Shown piece by piece: positions 49,870 through 58,051 of a stretch of 64,000 nucleotides of DNA. The notes beneath the pieces were generated by a model. That model did no database searches. It was not told the DNA's origin and saw nothing but the letters and a program-made list of their open reading frames with translations. The translations under genes and the position numbers were made by a program. How positions within the stretch are numbered: the first letter of the stretch is position 1; every line of letters begins with the position of its first letter. This stretch comes from Maricaulis sp965242785 (lineage in GTDB: Bacteria > Pseudomonadota > Alphaproteobacteria > Caulobacterales > Maricaulaceae): assembly GCA_965242785.1 (NCBI GenBank), contig CBDETA010000004.1, forward strand, positions 992,001 to 1,056,000. Reading direction: 5' to 3'.

Positions 49870-49981
49870 GGCGGGTAAATCTCGCGTTGAGCGTGTAATG
49901 TCAACGCTTTGTGACGGCGCGCCGGGTCGACGTCCCGGTTGCTGGGACTAGACTGCAAGCCTCACCGGACGGAGACAGCCC

Positions 49982-50602
49982 ATGGGTTTTTATGACCAGC
50001 GGATCCTGCCCAATCTGATTGGTTGTGCCTGTACCCAGAGCCCGATCATGAAACAGCGGGCGAAGGTCGTACCGCGCGCCAGCGGCGTGGTTCTGGAAGT
50101 GGGCATGGGCGGTGCACCGAACCTGTCTCTGTATGATCCTGCGCGTGTGACCGAGCTCATCGGCCTGGAACCGTCAGCCGGCATGCGGCGCAAGGCGGAG
50201 CGCAAACTGCGCGGCAGCGGGCTGAGCAGCCGCCTTCTGGACGGCCGCGCCGAAGCCATGGCCTTGCCGGATGCCTCGGTCGATTGCATCGTGCTGACCT
50301 ATACACTGTGCTCGATCGCCGACACCGAGGCCGCCCTGGCGGAAATGCGCCGGGTGCTGCGCCCGCAGGGCCAGCTCCTGTTCTGCGAACACGGCCTGGC
50401 GCCGGATGCGGGTGTCGCCCGTTGGCAGATGCGGATCGAGCCGGTCTGGAAATGCGTCAGCGGTGGATGTCATCTGACCCGGCCCATGGACAGGCTGATC
50501 GCGGCCGGCGGCTTTGACATCACCGAGCTGGAGGCCGCCTATCTGCCGGGTACGCCGCGCATTGTCGGGTATGACTATATCGGGACGGCCCAGCTGCGCT
50601 GA
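49982..50602 (+). CDS. Class I SAM-dependent methyltransferase
   Basis: A 206-residue Methyltransf_11-type enzyme. Motif I VVLEVGMGGAPNLSLYD, the acidic loop LIGLEPSAGMRR, motif II/III region LPDASVDCIVLTYTLCSI and the helix MRRVLRPQGQLLFCEHGL fit the family. It resembles the small methyltransferases annotated as UbiE-like/phosphatidylethanolamine N-methyltransferase-like, but the substrate is not determinable. The N-terminus FYDQRILPNLIGCACTQSP is a recognisable feature of a subfamily of uncharacterised methyltransferases. Confidence 0.87.
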   Translation: MGFYDQRILPNLIGCACTQSPIMKQRAKVVPRASGVVLEVGMGGAPNLSLYDPARVTELIGLEPSAGMRRKAERKLRGSGLSSRLLDGRAEAMALPDASVDCIVLTYTLCSIADTEAALAEMRRVLRPQGQLLFCEHGLAPDAGVARWQMRIEPVWKCVSGGCHLTRPMDRLIAAGGFDITELEAAYLPGTPRIVGYDYIGTAQLR

Positions 50603-50614
50603 GTCCGGCCGGTC

Positions 50615-50902
50615 TCAGGGCAGGCCTGGAAAGCTTGCGACGAACTCGATCTTGATATCCGGGAAGCTGTCGACGAACTGGATGGTGAAGTCGGGAAAGC
50701 TGTCGACGAACTGCCACTCGCCGCAATCGTCCGGGAAGCTCTCGACAGTCTTCACCTTCAGATCCGGAAAACTGGTGACCAACTGCACACGGATGTCGGG
50801 GAAGCTGTCGACGATCTCGACGTCACCGTGCAGTGGGATACCGTTGAAGGTGCAATCCGCGGCGATGGGATCGGAGGCGAGGAGGGCAAGGGCGGTGAGC
50901 AT
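50615..50902 (-). CDS. Small exported protein of 11-residue SFPD repeats
   Basis: A 95-residue protein with a short hydrophobic signal-like start (MLTALALLASDPIAA). From residue 27 to the end it is made of repeats with the unit [ILF]-x-[VI]-x-x-V-x-S-F-P-D: six SFPD/SFPG copies at 33, 44, 55, 68, 79 and 90, spaced 11 apart except for a 13-residue interval containing DCGEW. Cys17, and Cys60 in the insert, could pair. The short strand plus Pro-Asp turn suggests a beta-solenoid or stacked beta hairpins. I do not recognise a named family. It is convergent with the methyltransferase gene, 12 bases apart. Confidence 0.72.
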   Translation of the reverse strand: MLTALALLASDPIAADCTFNGIPLHGDVEIVDSFPDIRVQLVTSFPDLKVKTVESFPDDCGEWQFVDSFPDFTIQFVDSFPDIKIEFVASFPGLP

Positions 50903-50949
50903 GGATAAACCATGCCCACCCTTGCCTGAATGCGGACTGAACCGGAGCC

Positions 50950-52353
50950 CTAGTCCAGTGCCTTGACGATGCTCTCGGTCATTTTCTTGGCATCGCCCAG
51001 CAGCATCATCGTGTTGTCGCGGAAGAAGAGCGGGTTCTCCACGCCGGCATAACCGGAGCCCAGCGAGCGCTTGATGAAGAAGACGGTGCGGGCCTTCCAG
51101 ACCTGCAGCACCGGCATGCCGTAGATCGGTGAACCCGGATCATCCTCGGCCGCGGGGTTGGTGACGTCATTGGCGCCGATGACGAAGGCGACGTCGGCAT
51201 TGGAGAAATCGGAATTGATGTCCTCCAGCTCGAAGACCTCGTCATAGGGCACCTGGGCCTCGGCCAGCAGCACATTCATGTGGCCCGGCATCCGGCCCGC
51301 GACCGGGTGGATGGCGTAGGCGACATCGACACCCTCATGCTTGAGCATGTCGGCCATTTCCTTCAGCGCGTGCTGGGCCTGGGCGACGGCCATGCCATAG
51401 CCCGGGACGATGATGACCTTGCCGGCGTTTTTCATCACGAAGGCGGCGTCCTCGGCCGAGCCCTGCTTGGCATTGCCCTGCGGGCCGGCCTGGGCAGCGG
51501 CATCGCCGGTCTCGCCGAACCCGCCCAGGATCACCGAGATGAAGGAGCGGTTCATGCCCTTGCACATGATGTAGGACAGGATCGCCCCGGACGAGCCGAC
51601 CAGCGCGCCGGTGACCAGCAGGGCGGTGTTCTCCAGCGTGAAGCCGAGAGCCGCTGCGGCCCAGCCGGAATAGGAGTTCAGCATCGACACCACGACCGGC
51701 ATGTCGGCGCCGCCGATCGGGATGATCAGGGTGACGCCAACAATGAGGGCGGTGAGGGTGATCAGCCAGAAGGCCAGCTTGGCGTCGCCGCCCGAAGCCA
51801 TCAGGAAGGCGATCATCACGGCGATGAAGATGCCGAGGCCGATATTGATCAGGTGACGGGCCGGCAGGATGATCGGCGCGCCGGACATGTTGCCGTTCAG
51901 CTTGGCGAAGGCGATGACCGAGCCGGAAAAGGTGATGGCGCCGATGGCAGTGCCGAGGGCCAGTTCCAGCAGGGACAGGGATTTCAGATTGCCCAGCGGT
52001 CCGGCGATGTGGAAGGCCTCCGGCGCGTAGAGCGCGGCAGCGGCCACCAGCACGGCGGCCATGCCCACCAGCGAGTGGAAGGCCGCGACCAGTTGCGGCA
52101 TGGCGGTCATCGGGATGCGCTTGGCGATCACCGCGCCCACCGTGCCGCCAATGGCGATGCCGGCAATGATCAGGCCGATCGACATCAGGTCGAGATCCAC
52201 CGCCAACAGGGTGGTGACGATGGCGATACCCATGCCGGCCATGCCGAAGAAATTGCCCTGCCGGGCAGTTTCCGGATTGGACAGGCCGCGCAGGGCGAAG
52301 ATGAAGAGAATGCCCGAGGCGAGATAGAGAAGGGCAGCGAGATTGGCCGACAT
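50950..52353 (-). CDS. pntB: NAD(P) transhydrogenase beta subunit
   Basis: A 467-residue membrane subunit with eight or nine segments in the first 260 residues and the NADP(H)-binding domain III at the C-terminus (VIIVPGYGMAVAQAQHA, then HPVAGRMPGHMNVLLAEA and GANDVTNPAA). It works with PntAA and PntAB to make NADPH from NADH using the proton gradient. It lies 2 bases after pntAB. Likely supports the NADPH-dependent ilvC and gltBD reactions. Confidence 0.97.
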   Translation of the reverse strand: MSANLAALLYLASGILFIFALRGLSNPETARQGNFFGMAGMGIAIVTTLLAVDLDLMSIGLIIAGIAIGGTVGAVIAKRIPMTAMPQLVAAFHSLVGMAAVLVAAAALYAPEAFHIAGPLGNLKSLSLLELALGTAIGAITFSGSVIAFAKLNGNMSGAPIILPARHLINIGLGIFIAVMIAFLMASGGDAKLAFWLITLTALIVGVTLIIPIGGADMPVVVSMLNSYSGWAAAALGFTLENTALLVTGALVGSSGAILSYIMCKGMNRSFISVILGGFGETGDAAAQAGPQGNAKQGSAEDAAFVMKNAGKVIIVPGYGMAVAQAQHALKEMADMLKHEGVDVAYAIHPVAGRMPGHMNVLLAEAQVPYDEVFELEDINSDFSNADVAFVIGANDVTNPAAEDDPGSPIYGMPVLQVWKARTVFFIKRSLGSGYAGVENPLFFRDNTMMLLGDAKKMTESIVKALD

Positions 52354-52355
52354 GC

Positions 52356-52700
52356 CTAGCGCTCCTTCTTCTTGTACATGGCGAGCATGCGCTGGGTGAC
52401 CAGGAAGCCGCCGAAGATGTTCACACTCGCCAGGATGATGGCGATGAAGCCGAGGAAGCGCGAGAAACCGGCGCCGCCTTCGGATCCTGCCGTGGCCGCC
52501 GTGGCGGCCTCACCGCCGCCGGTGGCGGTCGCGGTGGCGGCCAGAAGGGCGCCGACGATGATCACGGAAGAGATGGCGTTGGTGACGGCCATCAGGGGCG
52601 TGTGCAGGGCCGGGGTGACCGACCAGACGACATAATAGCCGACGAAAACCGCCAGGACGAAGATCGCCAGGCGGAAGATGACGGGATCAACGGCTTCCAT
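52356..52700 (-). CDS. pntAB: NAD(P) transhydrogenase alpha-2 subunit
   Basis: A 114-residue membrane subunit with three segments, equal to the C-terminal part of E. coli PntA. The conserved core SVTPALHTPLMAVTNAISSVIIVGAL is clear. An Ala/Gly/Thr-rich linker of about 25 residues (TATATGGGEAATAATAGS) sits between segments 2 and 3. This separate gene is the usual three-subunit form in Alphaproteobacteria. Confidence 0.94.
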   Translation of the reverse strand: MEAVDPVIFRLAIFVLAVFVGYYVVWSVTPALHTPLMAVTNAISSVIIVGALLAATATATGGGEAATAATAGSEGGAGFSRFLGFIAIILASVNIFGGFLVTQRMLAMYKKKER

Positions 52701-52702
52701 GA

Positions 52703-53833
52703 TCAGGCCTCCTGTTTCGTCAGGCTGGGATGCACCACCGCACCATCCTTGGTCAGCGCCATGCCCTGGATGATCTCGTCATCCCAGTGCGGCGCCTTTT
52801 TGCCGTCCCCGTCGACGAGGAGGGGCAGGAGGTTGGCGAGGTTTTTCGCGTAGAGGGCGGAACTGTCGGCGGCGAGGCGGCCGGGCAGGTTGGCGAAACC
52901 GGCGATATTGACGCCCTTGTGCTCGACGACCTCGTCGGCCTTGGTCAACTCGCAATTGCCGCCGGTGGGGGCGGCCAGGTCGATGATCACCGAGCCGGGC
53001 TTCATGCTCTCCACCATCGCCTTGGAGACCAGTTTCGGCGCCGGGCGGCCCGGGATGAGGGCGGTGGTGATGACCACGTCCTGCTTGGCGATGTGCCCGG
53101 CAATCAGCTCGGCCTGTTTGGCCTGGTATTCCTTGGACATTTCCTTGGCATAGCCGCCAGCGGTCTCGGCCTGCTTGAATTCCTCGTCCTCAACGGCGAT
53201 GAATTTCGCGCCCAGCGAGGCGACCTGTTCCTTCACCGCCGGACGCACGTCCGTCGCCGTGACGACGGCACCCAGGCGGCGCGCGGTGGCGATGGCCTGC
53301 AGGCCGGCGACACCGACGCCCATGATGAAGGCCTTGGCCGGGGCGACCGTGCCGGCCGCCGTCATCATCATCGGGAAGGCGCGGCCATAGAGCTGGGCGG
53401 CTTCGATCACCGAGCGATAGCCGGCGAGATTGGCCTGGGAGGACAGGGCGTCCATGGCCTGGGCCCGCGTGATGCGCGGCACGAATTCCATTGCCAGTGC
53501 GTCGATCCCGGCCTTGGCCAGGGCTTCGGCGCGGGCGGTATTGCCATGCGGTTCCAGGTGCGAGACCAGCAGCACGCCTTTCAGCTTGGCGAGGGTCGCT
53601 TCATCCGGCGTGCGCACGGCGAACAGGGCGTCGGCGCCCTTCAGCGTCGCGGCCGCGGTGCCCAGCTTGGCGCCGGCTTCGGTGAAGGCCTCGTCGGGAA
53701 TGGCAGCGGTGATGCCCGCGCCTTTCTCGATCTGGATCTCATGCCCAGCGCCGACGAATTTCTTCACGGTTTCAGGAGTGACCGCCACGCGGGTTTCACC
53801 CGCATGTCGTTCTTTCAGAATGGCAATTCGCAT
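52703..53833 (-). CDS. pntAA: NAD(P) transhydrogenase alpha-1 subunit
   Basis: A 376-residue soluble NAD(H)-binding subunit. It begins MRIAILKERHAGETRVAVTP, typical of PntA/alanine dehydrogenase. The nucleotide-binding motif is GVGVAGLQAIATARRLGAVV and the mobile loop region KEMSKEYQAKQAELI is present. First gene of the three-gene unit. The ATG at 53833 is preceded by GAGCGGGA. A motif resembling the TTGCNNTGCAGC set lies at 53917. Confidence 0.96.
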   Translation of the reverse strand: MRIAILKERHAGETRVAVTPETVKKFVGAGHEIQIEKGAGITAAIPDEAFTEAGAKLGTAAATLKGADALFAVRTPDEATLAKLKGVLLVSHLEPHGNTARAEALAKAGIDALAMEFVPRITRAQAMDALSSQANLAGYRSVIEAAQLYGRAFPMMMTAAGTVAPAKAFIMGVGVAGLQAIATARRLGAVVTATDVRPAVKEQVASLGAKFIAVEDEEFKQAETAGGYAKEMSKEYQAKQAELIAGHIAKQDVVITTALIPGRPAPKLVSKAMVESMKPGSVIIDLAAPTGGNCELTKADEVVEHKGVNIAGFANLPGRLAADSSALYAKNLANLLPLLVDGDGKKAPHWDDEIIQGMALTKDGAVVHPSLTKQEA

Positions 53834-53916
53834 GTCCGTCCCGCTCTTACGGCTGTTTTGCGGCGAGGATGCGCGAATTCCCCCGGCAGGGGAAGCCCTG
53901 TCGGCCAAAATCTTTG

Positions 53917-53928
53917 TGCAATGCAGTA
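53917..53928. promoter_or_regulatory. Weaker TGC-rich motif upstream of pntAA
   Basis: TGCAATGCAGTA resembles the TTGCNNTGCAGC copies elsewhere but with two differences. It lies 83 bases upstream of pntAA, between it and the COX IV-like gene. Confidence 0.25.
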
Positions 53929-53959
53929 TTTAGCTTTGAAGGTCGGTCAGGGCGGCCGG

Positions 53960-54265
53960 TTAGCCGGCCAGGGCCATGCCGAACAGCTGGACGTTTCCGC
54001 CGCAAATCAGGGTGAGGACGAAGAGACCGCCCACGGTGACATACCAGGCGGTGGACATCTTCATCACCAGACCGGCAATGACGCTGACGACGGTGACGCC
54101 GATCAGGGAAGCCATCCAGTCCATGCCGACAGCAAAGACCAGGGTGAGATAAAGCACCGAGATGGCGGTCAGCAGGGAACCCCAGACCGTTACAGCCATG
54201 AAGCCGTCAAACGTGGCCTTGTGATGGGAAATGTCCATGTCACCGCGAACGTGATCAGCCGCCAT
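53960..54265 (-). CDS. aa3-type cytochrome c oxidase subunit IV-like protein
   Basis: A 101-residue membrane protein. The N-terminal MDISHHKATFDGFMAVTVWG is the bacterial COX IV motif (ISxHxATFxGFM), followed by a hydrophobic helix. Usual members have one helix and about 45-60 residues; this one has two additional hydrophobic segments, so it may be an extended variant. It lies 126 bases upstream of pntAA in the same direction, a neighbourhood common in Alphaproteobacteria. Confidence 0.78.
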   Translation of the reverse strand: MAADHVRGDMDISHHKATFDGFMAVTVWGSLLTAISVLYLTLVFAVGMDWMASLIGVTVVSVIAGLVMKMSTAWYVTVGGLFVLTLICGGNVQLFGMALAG

Positions 54266-54461
54266 TGCTGCAACCCCTGTCGTAAGAATGCGATTTCAGG
54301 AGGAGCCGATAGCACGCGTCGCCCGGCCCGCCAAGATGCCGGACTGCCGCAGGCGCGAAGTGCCGACATGACAGCTGTCATGGACAAGGGATGAACCTTG
54401 CTTCTGCCGGCGCCGGGCAGGGTCGGACAGTCTTCGGTCAGGACAAGCCAAGGAGGGCATC

Positions 54462-55061
54462 ATGACCGAGGATTTCAAGACCCAGCTGAAGCGGGTGCAA
54501 CAACAATACTGCTTGGATGCTGGTGGCGGCGTGGCGCTGCCGGTGGCCGGGGCGATCTACTGGATCGTGCTGGCCGCGCTGGGGACCCGCATGGAGGCGG
54601 CTGACTGGGCGCCCATGGCGGCCATGCTGTCCGGCGCGATCTTTCCCCTGGGCATTCTGCTGCAGAAGCCGCTGGGCTCGCCTTTCATGAAGTCGAAATC
54701 GCCGCTGTCGGGTGTGACCATGCTGGCGATCATTGCGATCAACGCCCTCTGGCCGATCCACTTCATCGTTTTCGGGGCCGCCCCGCACGCCGCTCCGCTG
54801 ACCCTGGCCATCGGCATGACCCTGCACTGGCCGATCATCGGCTGGACCTATGGCAGCCGGGTTTGCCAGATCCATGCGGCCGCGCGCATCTTGGTGGTGA
54901 CTGCGTTGTGGTTTGCCCTGCCCGATGGACGCCTGACAGTCTTGCCCCTGGCCGTCGCAGCCCTGTACCTGATGGCAGCCGCGGGCATGCGGTGGGAAGT
55001 CGTCCGGCTGCGCCGCCAGTCGGCACAGGGTCTGGCCGGACTGTCCGGTCAGGCGGCATAG
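54462..55061 (+). CDS. DUF7010-like membrane protein
   Basis: A 199-residue protein with five or six hydrophobic segments spread over residues 22-180. The N-terminus MTEDFKTQLKRVQQQYCLDA followed by the first helix resembles DUF7010 proteins. It lies 9 bases before a DesK-like sensor kinase gene, so it may be a target, partner or co-sensor of that system. The ATG follows AAGGAGGG. No catalytic motif seen. Confidence 0.75.
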   Translation: MTEDFKTQLKRVQQQYCLDAGGGVALPVAGAIYWIVLAALGTRMEAADWAPMAAMLSGAIFPLGILLQKPLGSPFMKSKSPLSGVTMLAIIAINALWPIHFIVFGAAPHAAPLTLAIGMTLHWPIIGWTYGSRVCQIHAAARILVVTALWFALPDGRLTVLPLAVAALYLMAAAGMRWEVVRLRRQSAQGLAGLSGQAA

Positions 55062-55070
55062 GGGGCCAAC

Positions 55071-56168
55071 ATGTTCAGCGATCGGATAAACTGGCGCGAG
55101 CTGGCTTCGCCGCAGCAGCCCTGGATCTACCTAGTCTATCTGGTCGCTGTTGCCCTGCCTTGGTACGACAACCCGCCCTCGGGCGCTGCCCTGCTGCAGG
55201 CGGTGCTCTATATCGGGGTCTTCCTGTTCCTCTTCGTCATCGCGATGAGCCGCCGCGACTGGGCCGCCCTGCCGGCGGCCGCGCTGACCGTGGCGCTGGG
55301 CCTGAGCTGGCTGCCGGAGAATTTCGGAGCGGCGGTGCTGTTGATCTTCGCGGCGGCGATGGTGGCGCGGATCCGCGATGCCCGGCTGGCGCGCTGGGGC
55401 CTGCTGGGCTGGACCGGGATCGTGCTGGTCGGCGCGCTGGGGATCGGTGTGCACTGGATGATCGTCTCCGGCTATCTGATGTTCGGCGGCATCATTGCCT
55501 CGGCCACCGCCTGGTCGGCCTCGCGGACCGACCGGGACGCCCTTCAGGACGAGCGCGAGGCCGACGCCGCCAGCCGGGCGGCCGATGCCGAACGCCAGCG
55601 CATCGCCCGCGACCTGCACGACCTTCTGGGCCACACCCTGTCCGTCATCACGCTGAAGGCGGACCTCGCCGGACGCCTGTTCGAAGCCGATCCGGACCGC
55701 AGCCGCTCCGAACTCGCGGAGATCGAGCGCATCAGCCGCAACGCCCTGGCCGAGGTGCGCGAAGCGGTGACCGGTCTGCGCGGCCGTCCGCTGGGAGAGG
55801 TCGCGCGGGAAATCGCCGGCCGTTTGCGTCGAGCCGGTCTGGATGTGCAGCTGGACTGGCCGGATACCCCGCCAGAGCTGTCCGCCGAGATCGAGGCCGG
55901 TCTGGGCATGATGCTGCGGGAAGGTGCGACCAATATCCTGCGCCACGCCGAAGCCGACAGCGTGCGGATCCGGCTGGAACTCGGTGCTGCAACGTCGCGG
56001 CTCAGCCTGCTGGACGACGGACAGGGCGGTGCGCAGTTCTCCGGCGGCGGGCTGACCGGCCTGCGTGACCGCTTGCACCCGGCCGGTGTGAACCTGACAC
56101 TCCAGCCCGGCATTGACGGGCAGGGCACCGGACTTGAGGCGAAATGGGGCGCGGGAGAGACGACATGA
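55071..56168 (+). CDS. DesK/NarX-type sensor histidine kinase
   Basis: A 365-residue membrane kinase. Four or five hydrophobic segments occupy about residues 18-145, followed by a coiled linker and the HisKA_3 box RQRIARDLHDLLGHTLS with phospho-His183, then an HATPase region with GMMLREGATNILRHA and LLDDGQGG. This layout (membrane sensor, no periplasmic domain) is that of DesK, which senses membrane fluidity. The stop overlaps the response-regulator start by 4 bases. Confidence 0.9.
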   Translation: MFSDRINWRELASPQQPWIYLVYLVAVALPWYDNPPSGAALLQAVLYIGVFLFLFVIAMSRRDWAALPAAALTVALGLSWLPENFGAAVLLIFAAAMVARIRDARLARWGLLGWTGIVLVGALGIGVHWMIVSGYLMFGGIIASATAWSASRTDRDALQDEREADAASRAADAERQRIARDLHDLLGHTLSVITLKADLAGRLFEADPDRSRSELAEIERISRNALAEVREAVTGLRGRPLGEVAREIAGRLRRAGLDVQLDWPDTPPELSAEIEAGLGMMLREGATNILRHAEADSVRIRLELGAATSRLSLLDDGQGGAQFSGGGLTGLRDRLHPAGVNLTLQPGIDGQGTGLEAKWGAGETT

Positions 56169-56767
56169 TCAAGCTGGTGCTGTCCGAAGACCAGGCCATG
56201 CTGCGCGACGCGCTGGCAACCCTGTTGGGCCTGGAAGGCGATATCGAGATTGCAGCCTCGGCCGGCGATGGGCGCGAGGCGCTGCAACAGGTCCGCCGCA
56301 TCGTGCCGGACGTGCTGGTCACCGATATCGAAATGCCCGGCCTGACCGGCCTGGAGCTGGCCGCGCAGATCAAGCGCGACGGGTTGAAGACCCGGGTTCT
56401 GATCGTCACCACTTTCGCCCGTCCCGGCTATCTGCGGCGGGCGCTGGAAGCCGGCGTGAGCGGCTATCTGCTCAAGGACACACCGTCATCCGAACTCGCC
56501 GACGCGGTGCGGCGTGTGGCGGCGGGTGAACGGGTGATCGCGCCCTCCCTGGCCGAGCAGGCCTGGAGCGACCCGGACCCGCTGACGGATACCGAGCGCA
56601 GGCTGTTGCGGCTGGCGGAAGCCGGCATGGACAGCCCGGCCATTGCGGACGCGGAAGGTCTCGCCCGGGGCACGGTTCGCAACTACCTGCACAGCGCGAT
56701 TTCCAAGCTGGGTGCGGCCAACCGCATCGAGGCCGCGCGCATGGCCCGCGAACGTGGCTGGTTGTGA
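56165..56767 (+). CDS. LuxR-type response regulator (DesR-like)
   Basis: A 200-residue regulator with a receiver domain (phospho-Asp54 in VTDIEMPG, Lys in YLLKDTP) and a C-terminal LuxR HTH (LTDTERRLLRLAEAGMDS, then GTVRNYLHSAISKLGAANR). It would bind DNA as a dimer after phosphotransfer from the kinase encoded just upstream. ATG 56165 fits the family start MIKLVLSEDQ. The regulated genes are not evident. Confidence 0.92.
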   Translation: MIKLVLSEDQAMLRDALATLLGLEGDIEIAASAGDGREALQQVRRIVPDVLVTDIEMPGLTGLELAAQIKRDGLKTRVLIVTTFARPGYLRRALEAGVSGYLLKDTPSSELADAVRRVAAGERVIAPSLAEQAWSDPDPLTDTERRLLRLAEAGMDSPAIADAEGLARGTVRNYLHSAISKLGAANRIEAARMARERGWL

Positions 56768-56815
56768 GCGTTCGCAGGGCTTGCTATCTCTCACCCTGAG
56801 GTTGGGAGACGCGTC

Positions 56816-57067
56816 ATGAGAATTCCGTTCATTCTGTGGTCGGCCGTGGTGGCTGCGGCTGTCTATGGGGTTTTCCTGGCCCTGGGCGTGCGCGACTACG
56901 GCACATTCGATCCGCTGTGGGACCGGGCCCTGCTGATCGGTGGCATCTGGCTGGGACTGGTCATTCTGGAAGCCGTCCTGAACGCCCTGCGCAAGGCTTT
57001 CACCTCACGTCCCGCCGACATTCCCAGCGATGTCGCCCGCGAACTGGACTCGCATCCCGAGCGCTAG
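56816..57067 (+). CDS. Small two-helix membrane protein
   Basis: An 83-residue protein with two hydrophobic segments (about 5-24 and 38-58) and a polar C-terminus. It starts 48 bases after the response regulator and may be the last gene of that unit. I recognise no family. Its TAG stop shares CTAG with the convergent hydrolase gene. Confidence 0.65.
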   Translation: MRIPFILWSAVVAAAVYGVFLALGVRDYGTFDPLWDRALLIGGIWLGLVILEAVLNALRKAFTSRPADIPSDVARELDSHPER

Positions 57068-58017
57068 ACGCCCCAGCCGGGGCCTGTCAGCACTTCCAGC
57101 GCCGCACCAACCGCGATCGGCTGGTCGAGGATGAGATGGTGTTCGGCCTCGGGGATCGAGACCATGGTCGTCTGCGGTCCGAAAGTCTCGCGCATGAAGG
57201 CCCAGACTTCGTCATTGACCAGGCGGGACTGTTCGCCCCGGAAGAAGGCGACGCGGGTCTTCAGCCGTCCGGCCAGCTGGGCCGGAGGCGGGCGGTCATA
57301 GTCCAGCTTCTCCCACAGCCGCGGATCGAATTTCCAGGTCCAGCCATCGGTGCCGTCCGGCCGGACCACCGGCTTCAGGCTCTGGCGGGCAATGTGATCC
57401 AGCAGGAAGGCATTGGCGCAGGGTTGTTCGGGCAGAAGGCGGAAACGCTCCATCGCCGCCTGGAAGCTGGGATAGGTATTGCCGCCCCGGCTCGGCGGCG
57501 AAGATCTTCGCTGTTCCTCTGGCGGACGGATCGGGCTGTCCAGCACGGCGACGCCCTTCAGCCGCTCGCCATGCTCCATGGCAGCGGTGAGAGAGACAAA
57601 GCCGCCGAAGGAATGGCCGACGACAAAGGGTTTGCCGGCGTCGAAGGCGCCGCCGGTCTCGCCGGCCGCCAGCACTTCGCGGGCATAGGTCTCCATGACA
57701 TAGCGGTCGCGATGATCGCTGTCGCCCATGCCGGAAAGGTCCAAGGCCACGACCCGGCGCGTCGGGGCGAGGAAGGGCGCGATACTGTCCCACCAGTCCT
57801 TGTGTGCGACCCCGCCATGCACCAGCACCAGTCCGGGCTGGCCGCGTTCACCCCAGGCCTTCCATTGGATCCGGGCCCCGTCAACGGACGTGCTGCCGCG
57901 TTCGAAGGGAACATCCAGGGCACGGGCGAACCAGTCGGGGGCGGGCGGTTTTTCTCCGGCGAACTGGATCAGGGGGGCGGGCGGGCGCGGGGAGGCTTTG
58001 GCTTTTTGGCTCATCAT
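57064..58017 (-). CDS. Alpha/beta-fold hydrolase
   Basis: A 317-residue cytoplasmic hydrolase. It has the oxyanion HGG (VLVHGGVAHKDWW), the Asp-turn region ALDLSGMGDSDHRD, the nucleophile Ser in VVGHSFGG and a final EAEHHLILDQP with the catalytic His. An epoxide-hydrolase/haloperoxidase-like scaffold; substrate unknown. Starts MMSQKAK; either of two adjacent ATGs could be used. Confidence 0.87.
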   Translation of the reverse strand: MMSQKAKASPRPPAPLIQFAGEKPPAPDWFARALDVPFERGSTSVDGARIQWKAWGERGQPGLVLVHGGVAHKDWWDSIAPFLAPTRRVVALDLSGMGDSDHRDRYVMETYAREVLAAGETGGAFDAGKPFVVGHSFGGFVSLTAAMEHGERLKGVAVLDSPIRPPEEQRRSSPPSRGGNTYPSFQAAMERFRLLPEQPCANAFLLDHIARQSLKPVVRPDGTDGWTWKFDPRLWEKLDYDRPPPAQLAGRLKTRVAFFRGEQSRLVNDEVWAFMRETFGPQTTMVSIPEAEHHLILDQPIAVGAALEVLTGPGWGV

Positions 58018-58051
58018 CTAGCGCTAGCCCCGGACCCGGGCGGCGTCAATC

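Noticed and set aside
53954..53969. GGCCGG-TTAG-CCGGCC hairpin at the end of the COX IV-like gene as a terminator
   Set aside because: It includes the stop codon and is not followed by a T-run on the minus strand.
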